Position numbers and translations under genes: made by a program. A DNA stretch of 24,297 bases from Clostridiales bacterium UBA1774 (lineage in GTDB: Bacteria > Bacillota > Clostridia > Oscillospirales > Oscillospiraceae): contig DCGQ01000041.1 in NCBI GenBank assembly GCA_002314635.1, forward strand, positions 149 to 24,445. The letters are read 5' to 3'. Positions 7,944-14,776 of the stretch are shown here, in pieces (position 1 is the first letter of the stretch; each line of letters begins with the position of its first letter). The notes under the pieces are model-generated. The model had not been told where the DNA came from. It ran no database searches and saw nothing but the letters and a program-made list of their open reading frames with translations.

Positions 7944-8447
7944 TTAACTCCTTTCATCTATCGGGCATACCACGATGCGGCTGCCCTCAACTTCGATAAC
8001 GCGCACCGCTGCGCCTTTATCTACAAATTCACCGCGGGTGACTACATCCATCCGTTTCCCGCTGAAATCCGCAATACCGGCGGGACGCAGCACCGTGATC
8101 GTGCTGCCGGTTTTGTCCAGCAGATCGGTATTCTCCTCGCTGGACGAAAAGCCCTGTTCCTTGTCCGTATTCTCCCGCAGAACCAGAAACCGGGGCAGCT
8201 TGCCCTTGGAGATCATTCTGGCTCCCACGACCAGAAACAGGAGGACGATGACGGCGGCAATCAGAACCAGCAGCACTCCCTGCGCTGCCGTTCTGGCAGA
8301 CAGGAGAATGTCCAGTCCCAGCGCCACAATCCCGATAACGCCCATAATCCCGAAGCCGGGTGCAAGGATCTCCGCTGTCAGAAATCCCAGACCGACCACC
8401 AGCAGGATCAGCGACCAGATGGTAAATCCGCCGAAAAACACGGGCAT
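7944..8447 (-). CDS. nfeD: NfeD membrane protein, FloA partner
   Basis: A 167-residue NfeD-family protein (short NfeD1b type, without the ClpP-like protease domain). Three membrane segments lie at about 10-28, 32-50 and 57-77, followed by a soluble C-terminal OB-fold domain with the family pattern LRPAGIADFSGKRMDVVTRG (120-139) and VEGSRIVV. NfeD proteins pair genetically with flotillin/SPFH proteins and are thought to stabilise or load them. It starts at ATG 8447 with AAGGAG inside the end of the preceding gene, 4 bases after that gene's stop, and floA follows 4 bases after it. Confident on family; the exact biochemical role is unknown for NfeD proteins in general. Confidence 0.95.
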   Translation of the reverse strand: MPVFFGGFTIWSLILLVVGLGFLTAEILAPGFGIMGVIGIVALGLDILLSARTAAQGVLLVLIAAVIVLLFLVVGARMISKGKLPRFLVLRENTDKEQGFSSSEENTDLLDKTGSTITVLRPAGIADFSGKRMDVVTRGEFVDKGAAVRVIEVEGSRIVVCPIDERS

Positions 8448-8451
8448 AATC

Positions 8452-8832
8452 TCACAGCTCCTTCTTTTTCAGAGTATCCGTTTCCTTAATTTTCACACCA
8501 CAGTGGCGGCATTTTTTCGCCGCCTGATACGGTGTCAGGCTGATCAGTCCGCCGCACTTGGGGCAGCGGTAGCTTCGGATGAAGCAGAATATGCTGACCA
8601 TAAGAATCACGCATCCGAAGGCCATCAGCGCCCGGGGCAGGCTGACGGTTCCGCCGATCAGCAGCTTCCAGTCTTTTTCCGCATAATACGGAGCGATCTT
8701 TGGCATGAGCGCTCCCACCAGCAGGAAGGTCAGACCCGCAGTCTGCATCCGAATCACGATACTGCGGAGCGCACGAACGGTATTCAGTTCCTGCTGGGGC
8801 ATATTTCTCATCTTCGGCGGCACCTTTTTCAT
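8452..8832 (-). CDS. Small two-helix membrane protein with C-terminal zinc ribbon
   Basis: A 126-residue protein with two likely membrane helices (about 32-47 and 66-86) and a C-terminal CPKC...CRHC zinc ribbon (Cys90, Cys93, Cys108, Cys111). The start ATG at 8832 is preferred over the longer frame from 8895 because it has TAAGGAG upstream and the extra 21 residues would overlap the end of floT. It lies between floT and nfeD in the operon, with a 59-base gap after floT. I know no named family for it. A plausible but unproved role is a membrane-bound metal-binding accessory of the flotillin complex. The basic tail after the ribbon suggests the C terminus is cytoplasmic. Confidence 0.85.
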   Translation of the reverse strand: MKKVPPKMRNMPQQELNTVRALRSIVIRMQTAGLTFLLVGALMPKIAPYYAEKDWKLLIGGTVSLPRALMAFGCVILMVSIFCFIRSYRCPKCGGLISLTPYQAAKKCRHCGVKIKETDTLKKKEL

Positions 8833-8891
8833 GGCAATGCTCCTTACCTGTTTTTTTCTATTGTAATCGGGCTTTGCCTGATTTACCAGTG

Positions 8892-10283
8892 TCAAATGTC
8901 ACTTTCCTGCAAAGTTTCCGCAGGTGCGGGGTTCGCTTTGCTGCCTGCCCAGCCGGGCAGTTCCATACCTGCCATCTGGAACATTTCGTTCAGCGGCGGA
9001 ATGCTCTTCATCAGGCCGGAAATGTACCCGGCGGTGGCATTCTTTCCGTCCTTTCCTTCGCCGGAATCCCAGACCGTGACCTTGTCGATCTTCACATTCT
9101 TCACGGCCTCTACCTGAATCCGGATCAGATCTTCCATTTTATCCGTCAGCATCAGCTTTGCGGCGGCATTGGCGTCTCCGCCGGCAGCTTCTACGATGGC
9201 ACGCAGACCTTCGGCCTGCTTCATCAGGATTTCCTTCTGGCCTTCGGCTTCCGCGATCATTCTGGCGCGGATTGCGTCTGCTTCACCGGCAGCGCGGCGG
9301 CGAATCTGCTCTGCCTCGGCTTCCGCTTCCAGCTCTGCCTTCCGCTTCAGGATCTCAGTGGATACGATGACGTCTGCTTCCTGCGTGGCCTTTTCTCGGG
9401 CGGCACGAGCCGCTTCTGCCTGCTGCTCCGCCACATAGGCTTCTTCCATGGCCTTGGCCGCCTGAATCTTCTCAGCCGCGGTTGCAAGACGCAGAGCCTC
9501 GGCTTCCTTCTCACGGCGCTGGGCTTCGGACATGGCCACCTGCACCTTGGCAGCATTTTCGCCCTGAATAGCCAGAGCATTTGCTTCCGAAACCTGCACA
9601 CGCTGATCTCTGTCCGCATTGGCCACGCCGATGGAACCGTCTCTGTCCTTTTCGGCCACGGTCTTTTTCGCATCGTTGATGGCCTTGGCTGCTGCTTCCT
9701 TACCCAGAGCCTCAATGTACCCGCTTTCATCGCTGATATCCGTGACATTCACGTTGATCAGGCGCAGACCGATTTTTTTCAGCTCCGTCTCCACATTGCG
9801 GCTGACCGCATCCAGAAACTTATCGCGGTCCGCGTTGATCTCCTCAATGTCCATGGTGGCAATCACCAGACGAAGCTGACCGAAGATGATATCCTTCGCC
9901 AGTTCCTGAATCTGCGGCAGCTTCAGACCCAGCAGACGCTCGGCAGCATTCTGCATCACACCGTTTTCCGTGGAGATGCCCACGGTGAAGGTGCTGGGTA
10001 CATTAATTCGGATATTCTGGCGGCTCAGCGCGTTCTGCAGATCCACGGAAATGCTGATGGGGGTCAGATCCAGATACTCCGCAGCCTGCACCACCGGCCA
10101 CACAAAGGCCGCGCCGCCATGAATACATTTGCTGGAACGAACCGTACCGTCCCGGTTGCTGCCCACATTACCGTAGACCACCATGACCTTGTCCGAAGGG
10201 CACTTTTTGTACCGTTTCAGAACCGCGGCCATCAGGCCGAAGGCGGCTACCACGATCACAGCAATCAAAATGAGTGTTTCCAT
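8892..10283 (-). CDS. floT: Flotillin FloT (YuaG family)
   Basis: A 463-residue flotillin. A membrane anchor (about 2-21) is followed by the SPFH/PHB domain (about 30-190) and a long Ala/Glu-rich coiled coil (about 195-365) with the EAEAEQIRRRAAGEADAIRA type repeat seen in flotillins, then a C-terminal tail with the conserved IPPLNEMFQMAGMELPGW stretch (428-445). It scaffolds membrane microdomains and assembles into large oligomers. I place the start at ATG 10283, six bases after GGAGG. The ATG at 10289 overlaps the upstream stop as ATGA but touches the ribosome site and would leave no spacing. It follows an NfeD-like gene, as floT follows yuaF in Bacillus. Confidence 0.95.
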   Translation of the reverse strand: METLILIAVIVVAAFGLMAAVLKRYKKCPSDKVMVVYGNVGSNRDGTVRSSKCIHGGAAFVWPVVQAAEYLDLTPISISVDLQNALSRQNIRINVPSTFTVGISTENGVMQNAAERLLGLKLPQIQELAKDIIFGQLRLVIATMDIEEINADRDKFLDAVSRNVETELKKIGLRLINVNVTDISDESGYIEALGKEAAAKAINDAKKTVAEKDRDGSIGVANADRDQRVQVSEANALAIQGENAAKVQVAMSEAQRREKEAEALRLATAAEKIQAAKAMEEAYVAEQQAEAARAAREKATQEADVIVSTEILKRKAELEAEAEAEQIRRRAAGEADAIRARMIAEAEGQKEILMKQAEGLRAIVEAAGGDANAAAKLMLTDKMEDLIRIQVEAVKNVKIDKVTVWDSGEGKDGKNATAGYISGLMKSIPPLNEMFQMAGMELPGWAGSKANPAPAETLQESDI

Positions 10284-10285
10284 TT

Positions 10286-10975
10286 TCATCCTCCTCTTTC
10301 TGTCTTTTTCATGACAATCAGTTCACCCTCCCGGGAAACGCCGATCACGGTCACCGGTGTTCCGGTGGGAATGGGTTCTTCTCCATCGGTTACGGCATTG
10401 CACTCTGTCAGGCTGCCCTGAATGACCACATTGACCTTACCTCTGCCCTGCCGTTTTTCCGGGATTCGCAGGTAAGCTTCTCCGGTCAGTCCCACCGCAT
10501 TCAGCGGGTCAACGGTCCCGTCCGCCTGCAGCCGCAGGAACAGCCGCATGACCACCGCAGTACCCACCAGAGCGGCAGTACCCAGCAGCAGGCCGGTCAG
10601 AATTGCGGCAATCCACGGATGCCCTGCCCGGGACACTGCCAGCGCTGCCCAGCCGTATACGGCGAAAAAATTGATGATACCCCGCAGCGTAAACAGATGC
10701 AGCGACAGGCTGTCGCCTCCGTCTCCCCCGGTATGGACATCGTGATCCGGTACTCCATCTCCGTCCGCATCCGGAAAGTCGGGAATACCATCTCCATCCA
10801 GATCAGGGCCGTCCGGGATTCCGTCCCCGTCAGTATCCAGATCCCCATCTCCGTCATGGTCGCCCAGACCCAGCAGGCTCATGACAAGCTGAATCACCAT
10901 CAGCAGGGTTGCCGGTATCGCGATACATGCATAGATACGTTCCAGCGCTGTCAAGGACAGCCACCAGTGATTCAT
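10286..10975 (-). CDS. NfeD/YuaF-like membrane protein with inserted Asp-rich calcium-binding type repeat
   Basis: A 229-residue protein in the place of YuaF, the FloT partner. It has a first membrane helix (about 14-37), then an Asp/Gly-rich insert (39-80), then two membrane helices (about 97-113 and 120-147), and a C-terminal OB-fold-like domain (about 155-225) containing GLTGEAYLRIPE and GTPVTVIGVSREGELIVM. The insert has three tandem 11-residue units, each of the form DxDGDGxPDxx, as in thrombospondin type 3 and EF-hand-like calcium loops. Ca2+ binding is expected from that pattern but not proved. Its stop overlaps the first in-frame ATG of floT, and the regulator gene ends 18 bases upstream. 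Which side of the membrane the acidic loop faces is unclear: loop acidity argues for outside, the basic C-terminal domain for inside, and with three helices both cannot be right. Confidence 0.88.
   Translation of the reverse strand: MNHWWLSLTALERIYACIAIPATLLMVIQLVMSLLGLGDHDGDGDLDTDGDGIPDGPDLDGDGIPDFPDADGDGVPDHDVHTGGDGGDSLSLHLFTLRGIINFFAVYGWAALAVSRAGHPWIAAILTGLLLGTAALVGTAVVMRLFLRLQADGTVDPLNAVGLTGEAYLRIPEKRQGRGKVNVVIQGSLTECNAVTDGEEPIPTGTPVTVIGVSREGELIVMKKTERGG
10739..10861 (-). repeat. Tandem 11-residue Asp-rich repeat (thrombospondin type 3 like)
   Basis: In the translation of the NfeD-like gene, residues 47-57, 58-68 and 69-79 read DTDGDGIPDGP, DLDGDGIPDFP and DADGDGVPDHD. A partial DHDGDGD unit precedes them. 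The DxDGDGxxD core matches calcium-coordinating loops. The period is exactly 33 bases. Confidence 0.9.
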
Positions 10976-10993
10976 ATGCGCCTCTCTCCCCTC

Positions 10994-11542
10994 TTACGCT
11001 TCATCCAGTGCGCCGATCAGTTCCTCTGCCCGCTGCTTCTGTTCTGCGGCCCGATATGCAGTCACCATGATTTCCAGCACCTGCCCCAACCGCTGCCCCG
11101 CTCCGGGAAACGGCTCCGCATATTCCTCCAGACAATGCCGGATCTTCGCTGCCGTCTGCGCTTCCGGGGCAGAAATACAGTCGATGAGCCACATATACAG
11201 CCGGGTATCATCCACCGTATCATCGCTCTCATCATCCAGATGCCCGTTTACATAGCTGAGCAGACGGCAGATGCGCTCCAGCGACAGGACGCTCCGCAGC
11301 ATGTTAATGGTCAAAATCCGGCTCAGCTGCCGACGGCTGTACCGCTTGTTCTCCGGCGGCGGCAGATACCCCCTTGCTACCCAGTTCTGAATCACATGGC
11401 TCTCCAGACCCGAAATATTGGAAACCTGACTCAGCATCAGATTCCCCCCGGCGAAAAGCGCTCCAAGCAGCGTCTCCGCCGCCTGTGGATAACCTGCGTC
11501 ATACCCCAAAACGCTGCCGGGCAATACCTTCTGCAATCCCAT
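10994..11542 (-). CDS. DUF1836 family HTH regulator
   Basis: A 182-residue protein with the DUF1836 signature, a MerR-like helix-turn-helix: residues 38-75 include SQVSNISGL, IQNWVARGYLPPP and KRYSRRQLSRIL. A helical C-terminal part (about 80-180) probably dimerises. It opens the flotillin operon and is preceded by a promoter overlapped by palindromes, so it is likely an autoregulator of the operon; this is inference. The start is uncertain: GTG 11545, ATG 11542 and TTG 11536 are all in frame, and the AAGGTG site sits closest in spacing to the TTG. ATG 11542 is reported as the conventional choice. No ligand-binding domain is recognisable. Confidence 0.82.
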   Translation of the reverse strand: MGLQKVLPGSVLGYDAGYPQAAETLLGALFAGGNLMLSQVSNISGLESHVIQNWVARGYLPPPENKRYSRRQLSRILTINMLRSVLSLERICRLLSYVNGHLDDESDDTVDDTRLYMWLIDCISAPEAQTAAKIRHCLEEYAEPFPGAGQRLGQVLEIMVTAYRAAEQKQRAEELIGALDEA

Positions 11543-11561
11543 CACCTTCTATCTCGTCCGA

Positions 11562-11605
11562 GATTATCACATAATCACGTGATTGTCAACACAAATCTTG
11601 TGATT
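11562..11605 (-). promoter_or_regulatory. Operon promoter with a cluster of palindromic operators
   Basis: On the minus strand TTGACA (11589-11584) and GATAAT (11568-11563) are 15 bases apart, with an extended TGT before the -10. Three palindromes cover it: GATTAT-CAC-ATAATC (11562-11576), the perfect AATCACGTGATT (11573-11584) in the spacer, and AATCTTGTGATT (11594-11605) upstream of the -35. The last two start 21 bases apart, two helical turns, so they face the same side of the DNA. This is the expected layout for repression by a dimeric regulator, most simply the DUF1836 protein encoded next. Confidence 0.72.
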
Positions 11606-11619
11606 CTCATTAATTGGTA

Positions 11620-11649
11620 GAAGCGGAGCGCCCGCAGACGCTCCGCTTC
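11620..11649 (-). terminator. GC-rich hairpin after the aldo/keto reductase gene
   Basis: A perfect 11-bp stem (GAAGCGGAGCG with CGCTCCGCTTC, 8-base loop) lies just past the stop codon of the aldo/keto reductase. It lacks a T-run on the minus strand, so it may protect the mRNA end or terminate weakly. Confidence 0.5.
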
Positions 11650-11655
11650 GCTGCA

Positions 11656-12768
11656 TTATTCGTATGCCTGTGCGATTTCCTTCAGCTTATCCATAATCTG
11701 AATATGCTGGGGGCAGGCGGCTTCACACTGGCCGCAGGCTGCGCACTGGGAAGCCTTTGCTTTCCCGCCAGTGAACATATTGTAGTGGTTCTTCGCTCCC
11801 ACCGCATCCCCGTATACCAGTTCCTTATTTCGCGCCGAGAAAATGTCCGGAATCGGCATGGATACCGGGCATCCTTTGGTGCAGTAGCTGCATCCGGTGC
11901 AGGGAATGTTGGGACGGCGTTTCAGCTCTGTCAGCACCTCCGCAATGACTGCGTATTCCTTTTCATTCAGAGGCTTAAAATTCTTCATGGATGCAATGTT
12001 CTGCTCCATCTGCTCCAGCGTGGACATACCGCTGAGCACGGTGATAACACCGTCCAGAGAAGCGGCAAAACGCAGCGCGGAGGCCACCGGATCCATACCT
12101 GCATCGTGGAACGGCTTCTGCACGGATTCCGGCAGGTTGGCAAGGCTGCCGCCCTTCACCGGCTCCATAATGACCACGCTCTTGCCATGCTTCCGCACGA
12201 CCTCATAGCACTTGCGGGACTGCACACCGGCGTCCTCCCAGTCGGTATAATTGATCTGCAGCTGTACAAATTCCATATCCGGATGTTTGGTCAGCAGTTC
12301 GTCCAGCAGCTCCGGACCGTCATGGAAGGAGAAGCCCAGATGCCGGATCAGCCCTTCGTCACGGCGGGCACGCAGGAAATCCCAAATTCCGTAGTCATCG
12401 AAGAATTTCAAACGAGGTGCTCCAATGTTGTGCAGCAGATAAAAATCAAAATAACCCACGCCGGTCCGTTCCAGACTGGTCCAGAACATCTGTTTCGCTT
12501 CCTCCGCAGTTTTCGGGCCGGCCCACGCAGGCAGCTTGGTGGCCAGATAAAAGCTGTCCCGGGGATAACGATCCACCAGCGCAGCCTTGGCCGCAGCTTC
12601 ACTCTTTCCGCCCAGATACCCGAAAGCCGTGTCGAAATAGCGGAATCCGGCAGCCAGAAAACGATCGGTCATGGTCTTGACCTGTTCAATGTCCACGCTA
12701 TCTCCCAGCATGGGCAGCCGCATCAGGCCGAAACCCAGCTTCGGAATATTTTCACCCAGATATGACAT
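11656..12768 (-). CDS. Aldo/keto reductase with two C-terminal [4Fe-4S] clusters
   Basis: A 370-residue oxidoreductase of the ferredoxin-fused aldo/keto reductase group common in anaerobes. The TIM-barrel part (1-270) keeps the catalytic tetrad Asp46, Tyr51, Lys78 and His113. The C-terminal part carries two ferredoxin-type motifs: Cys290, 293, 296, 300 and Cys342, 345, 348, 352. It presumably passes electrons between the Fe-S clusters and a carbonyl or alcohol substrate, with NAD(P)H or ferredoxin as donor; the substrate is unknown. The start ATG at 12768 has GGGAGG 6 bases upstream. It is transcribed alone from its own promoter at 12798-12826. Confidence 0.93.
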   Translation of the reverse strand: MSYLGENIPKLGFGLMRLPMLGDSVDIEQVKTMTDRFLAAGFRYFDTAFGYLGGKSEAAAKAALVDRYPRDSFYLATKLPAWAGPKTAEEAKQMFWTSLERTGVGYFDFYLLHNIGAPRLKFFDDYGIWDFLRARRDEGLIRHLGFSFHDGPELLDELLTKHPDMEFVQLQINYTDWEDAGVQSRKCYEVVRKHGKSVVIMEPVKGGSLANLPESVQKPFHDAGMDPVASALRFAASLDGVITVLSGMSTLEQMEQNIASMKNFKPLNEKEYAVIAEVLTELKRRPNIPCTGCSYCTKGCPVSMPIPDIFSARNKELVYGDAVGAKNHYNMFTGGKAKASQCAACGQCEAACPQHIQIMDKLKEIAQAYE

Positions 12769-12797
12769 ACGGAATCCTCCCTGTAATTTGATACCTG

Positions 12798-12826
12798 ATT
12801 ATATCGGTTTCCCGAATCAAATACAA
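12798..12826 (-). promoter_or_regulatory. Promoter of the aldo/keto reductase gene
   Basis: On the minus strand TTGTAT (12826-12821), a 17-base spacer and a perfect TATAAT (12803-12798) lie 30 bases before the start codon. Confidence 0.75.
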
Positions 12827-12841
12827 GAAGATAATACAAAA

Positions 12842-12867
12842 CCCGCAGGCGCTTGCGCGTCCGCGGG
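12842..12867 (-). terminator. Terminator of nagB
   Basis: An 11-bp GC-rich stem with one mismatch (12842-12852 with 12857-12867) is followed on the minus strand by TTTTGTATT. It lies 10 bases after the nagB stop. Confidence 0.75.
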
Positions 12868-12877
12868 CAGCGGATTT

Positions 12878-13591
12878 TTACAGCATGGAGGCAGCTTCGT
12901 AATCCAGATAAATCTCCACAAAGGGATGAAGCTGCAGGATGGAGGCGGGCACCTCAGGAGTCACAGGGCCAGTGAAGGACTTCTTCACGATATCGGCCTT
13001 GCCCTTGCCCAGCGCCATCAGCATGATGCTGCGGGCATTCATCACGGTCTTGATACCCATGGTAACCGCCTGCGTGGGTACTTCGTCCAGAGACGCAAAG
13101 AACCGGGCATTGGCCTTGCGGGTCATCTCAGTCAGATCTACCAGATGGGTGATGCTGTCGATGGGCGTTCCCGGCTCGTTGAAGCCGATATGTCCGTTGT
13201 TGCCGATACCCAGAAGCTGCAGCTCAATGCCGCCCGCCTCTTTGATCTGACGGTCATAGTCCGCAGCAGCCGCAATATCCAGACCGCTGGGCACATGGGT
13301 GCGGCTGCGATCGATATCCACGCCCATGAACAGGTTGTGATCCATAAAATAACGGTAGCTCTGATCATGGCTGCCATCCAAACCGGCGTATTCATCCAGG
13401 TTGAAGGTTGTCACGTCCTTGAAGGACAGAGCCCCGGCTGCATTCAGCCGCTGCAGCTCCGCATACAGGCCAAGGGGAGTGGAACCGGTGGCAAAACCCA
13501 GAACGGTATCGGGCTTGCGGTTCAGAATCTCCACATAACGCTGTGCGGCTTTTTTCGCAATGTTTTCTTCGGTATCAATGATAAATTTCAT
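12878..13591 (-). CDS. nagB: Glucosamine-6-phosphate deaminase
   Basis: A 237-residue NagB that converts glucosamine 6-phosphate to fructose 6-phosphate and ammonia in amino sugar catabolism. The phosphate-binding GSTP loop (36-39), the NLDEY motif with catalytic Asp66, and GIGNNGHIGFNEP (128-140) with His134 and Glu139 are all present. Asn132 stands where the E. coli enzyme has Asp141, as in many Gram-positive forms. The length fits the short Firmicutes type (about 240) rather than the 266-residue E. coli enzyme with its allosteric tail. The start has AAGGAAGG upstream. It is a single gene; nagA is not adjacent. The promoter is a full consensus with an overlapping inverted repeat. Confidence 0.97.
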   Translation of the reverse strand: MKFIIDTEENIAKKAAQRYVEILNRKPDTVLGFATGSTPLGLYAELQRLNAAGALSFKDVTTFNLDEYAGLDGSHDQSYRYFMDHNLFMGVDIDRSRTHVPSGLDIAAAADYDRQIKEAGGIELQLLGIGNNGHIGFNEPGTPIDSITHLVDLTEMTRKANARFFASLDEVPTQAVTMGIKTVMNARSIMLMALGKGKADIVKKSFTGPVTPEVPASILQLHPFVEIYLDYEAASML

Positions 13592-13634
13592 CGTTTTGCC
13601 TTCCTTATTTCAGTATGGTGGTTCAAAACACGGG

Positions 13635-13667
13635 GTTCATTATACGAACGGTACCCCATTCTGTCAA
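13635..13667 (-). promoter_or_regulatory. Consensus promoter of nagB with inverted repeat on the -10 box
   Basis: On the minus strand TTGACA (13667-13662), a 17-base spacer and TATAAT (13644-13639) are a perfect sigma-A consensus. GTTC (13635-13638) and GAAC (13646-13649) flank the -10 box with a 7-base spacer, and outer GGGG/CCCC runs partly extend the symmetry. A promoter this strong probably needs a repressor; the site may be its operator. Confidence 0.8.
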
Positions 13668-13705
13668 GTCTGCATTTTACACAAAAAGGAATTTCCTTCC
13701 GCCCC

Positions 13706-13734
13706 TTGCGTGTATCTGCATTGCGTGTTACAAT
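13706..13734 (+). promoter_or_regulatory. Promoter of the UroD-family/CvpA operon
   Basis: TTGCGT (13706-13711), a 17-base spacer and TACAAT (13729-13734) with an extended TGT element form a good promoter, divergent from nagB. Confidence 0.7.
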
Positions 13735-13775
13735 AGGACAAAAATTAGAAATTACATATCTGATGAGGTGTCAAC

Positions 13776-14753
13776 ATGCTTTCCAACAAAGAAAACTATC
13801 TGCGCGTACTGCATCGGGAAATCCCCGAAGCTATTCCCCGTGCCATGTACTCCTGGGTCAAGCCTGCCTGCCTGTATGAGCACCGGAATCCGGACGGCAG
13901 CGGTTTTGACTATTTTGGTGTGGAATATGTCACCAGCAAGGAATCCGGCTTTGCCTCCGGTTTCATTCCCAAGCCGGGTAAGTTCATGATCACCGATATC
14001 ACCAAATGGCGCGACATTGTCAAAATTCCCGATTTCAGTCATGTAGACTGGGAGAAGATGGCCGCTGACGATCTGAAACAGTTCGATCGTTCCAAGACGC
14101 TGATCATGCCCGACGCTGTCACCGGTTTCTTCCAGGGCCTGATCAACTTCATGGGCTTCACCGAAGGCCTTCTCGCCTGCTATGAAGAGCCGGAAGAAGT
14201 CAAGGCCATGATGGAAGCCATCTGCGATTATCAGATCGGTGTTGCCAAGAACATCATTCAATATTACAAGCCCGACTGCCTCTGGCTGCCTGACGATATC
14301 TGCACGGCCCGTGCCCCCTTCGTCAGCAAAGAGACCTTCGAGGAACTTTTCATGCCCTATTGGAAGCGCTATGTTGCCGTGTACACAGAAGCGGGCATTC
14401 CCTCTCAGCTTCATTGCTGCGGCGCTGCCGATATTCTGGTGGATGATTTTGTGGAATGCGATTTTGCCTCCTGGGAAGCCCAGCCGCAGAACGATTTCCG
14501 CGGTCTGAAAGCTCGTCACGGTAATCGCATGGCCATTATCGGCGGTTTCGACACCGGCCGTTTGATGGATCCTTCCGTCAGCGAAGAAGAAGTCCGGGAA
14601 ACCACCCGCAGCTTCCTGACCGATCTGGCGCCCGGCGGCGGTCTTGCATGGTTCGGCGCTTTCGTATTCGGCGATCCCGAATCTGAGCGGAATAAGCGCG
14701 CCCGCTGGATCAACGAGGAATTTGAAGCGCTGAAATCCAAGTTCTACGCCTGA
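13776..14753 (+). CDS. Uroporphyrinogen decarboxylase family protein (methyltransferase-like)
   Basis: A 325-residue protein of the URO-D superfamily, which contains heme-pathway HemE and the zinc-dependent methyltransferases MtaA, MtbA and CmuA. The HxCG zinc-ligand motif is present as HCCG (213-216), which favours a methyl-group transfer role over true HemE. The GGFDTGRLMDPSVSEEEV segment (256-273) and the C-terminal DPESERN are typical of anaerobe paralogues. GAGGTG lies 7 bases before the ATG at 13776. It is co-transcribed with a CvpA-like gene 23 bases downstream. No corrinoid protein, activase or heme gene is in the window, so the substrate cannot be named. Confidence 0.85.
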   Translation: MLSNKENYLRVLHREIPEAIPRAMYSWVKPACLYEHRNPDGSGFDYFGVEYVTSKESGFASGFIPKPGKFMITDITKWRDIVKIPDFSHVDWEKMAADDLKQFDRSKTLIMPDAVTGFFQGLINFMGFTEGLLACYEEPEEVKAMMEAICDYQIGVAKNIIQYYKPDCLWLPDDICTARAPFVSKETFEELFMPYWKRYVAVYTEAGIPSQLHCCGAADILVDDFVECDFASWEAQPQNDFRGLKARHGNRMAIIGGFDTGRLMDPSVSEEEVRETTRSFLTDLAPGGGLAWFGAFVFGDPESERNKRARWINEEFEALKSKFYA

Positions 14754-14776
14754 TCGCGGCGGGAGGCAAGTATTCC

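Noticed and set aside
8833..8891. An internal promoter between floT and the zinc-ribbon gene, because TTGACA and TACAAT both occur.
   Set aside because: The two boxes are 24 bases apart, which is too wide for a sigma-A promoter, and no other pair fits.
8874..10421. A 515-residue plus-strand frame opposite floT.
   Set aside because: It mirrors the Ala/Glu-rich coiled-coil coding of floT and crosses the floT start region; no ribosome site or family motif supports it.
10739..10861. The Asp-rich repeat read as a cellulosomal dockerin.
   Set aside because: Dockerins have two EF-hand-like loops separated by helices. Here the units repeat every 11 residues without helices, and the protein is a membrane protein.
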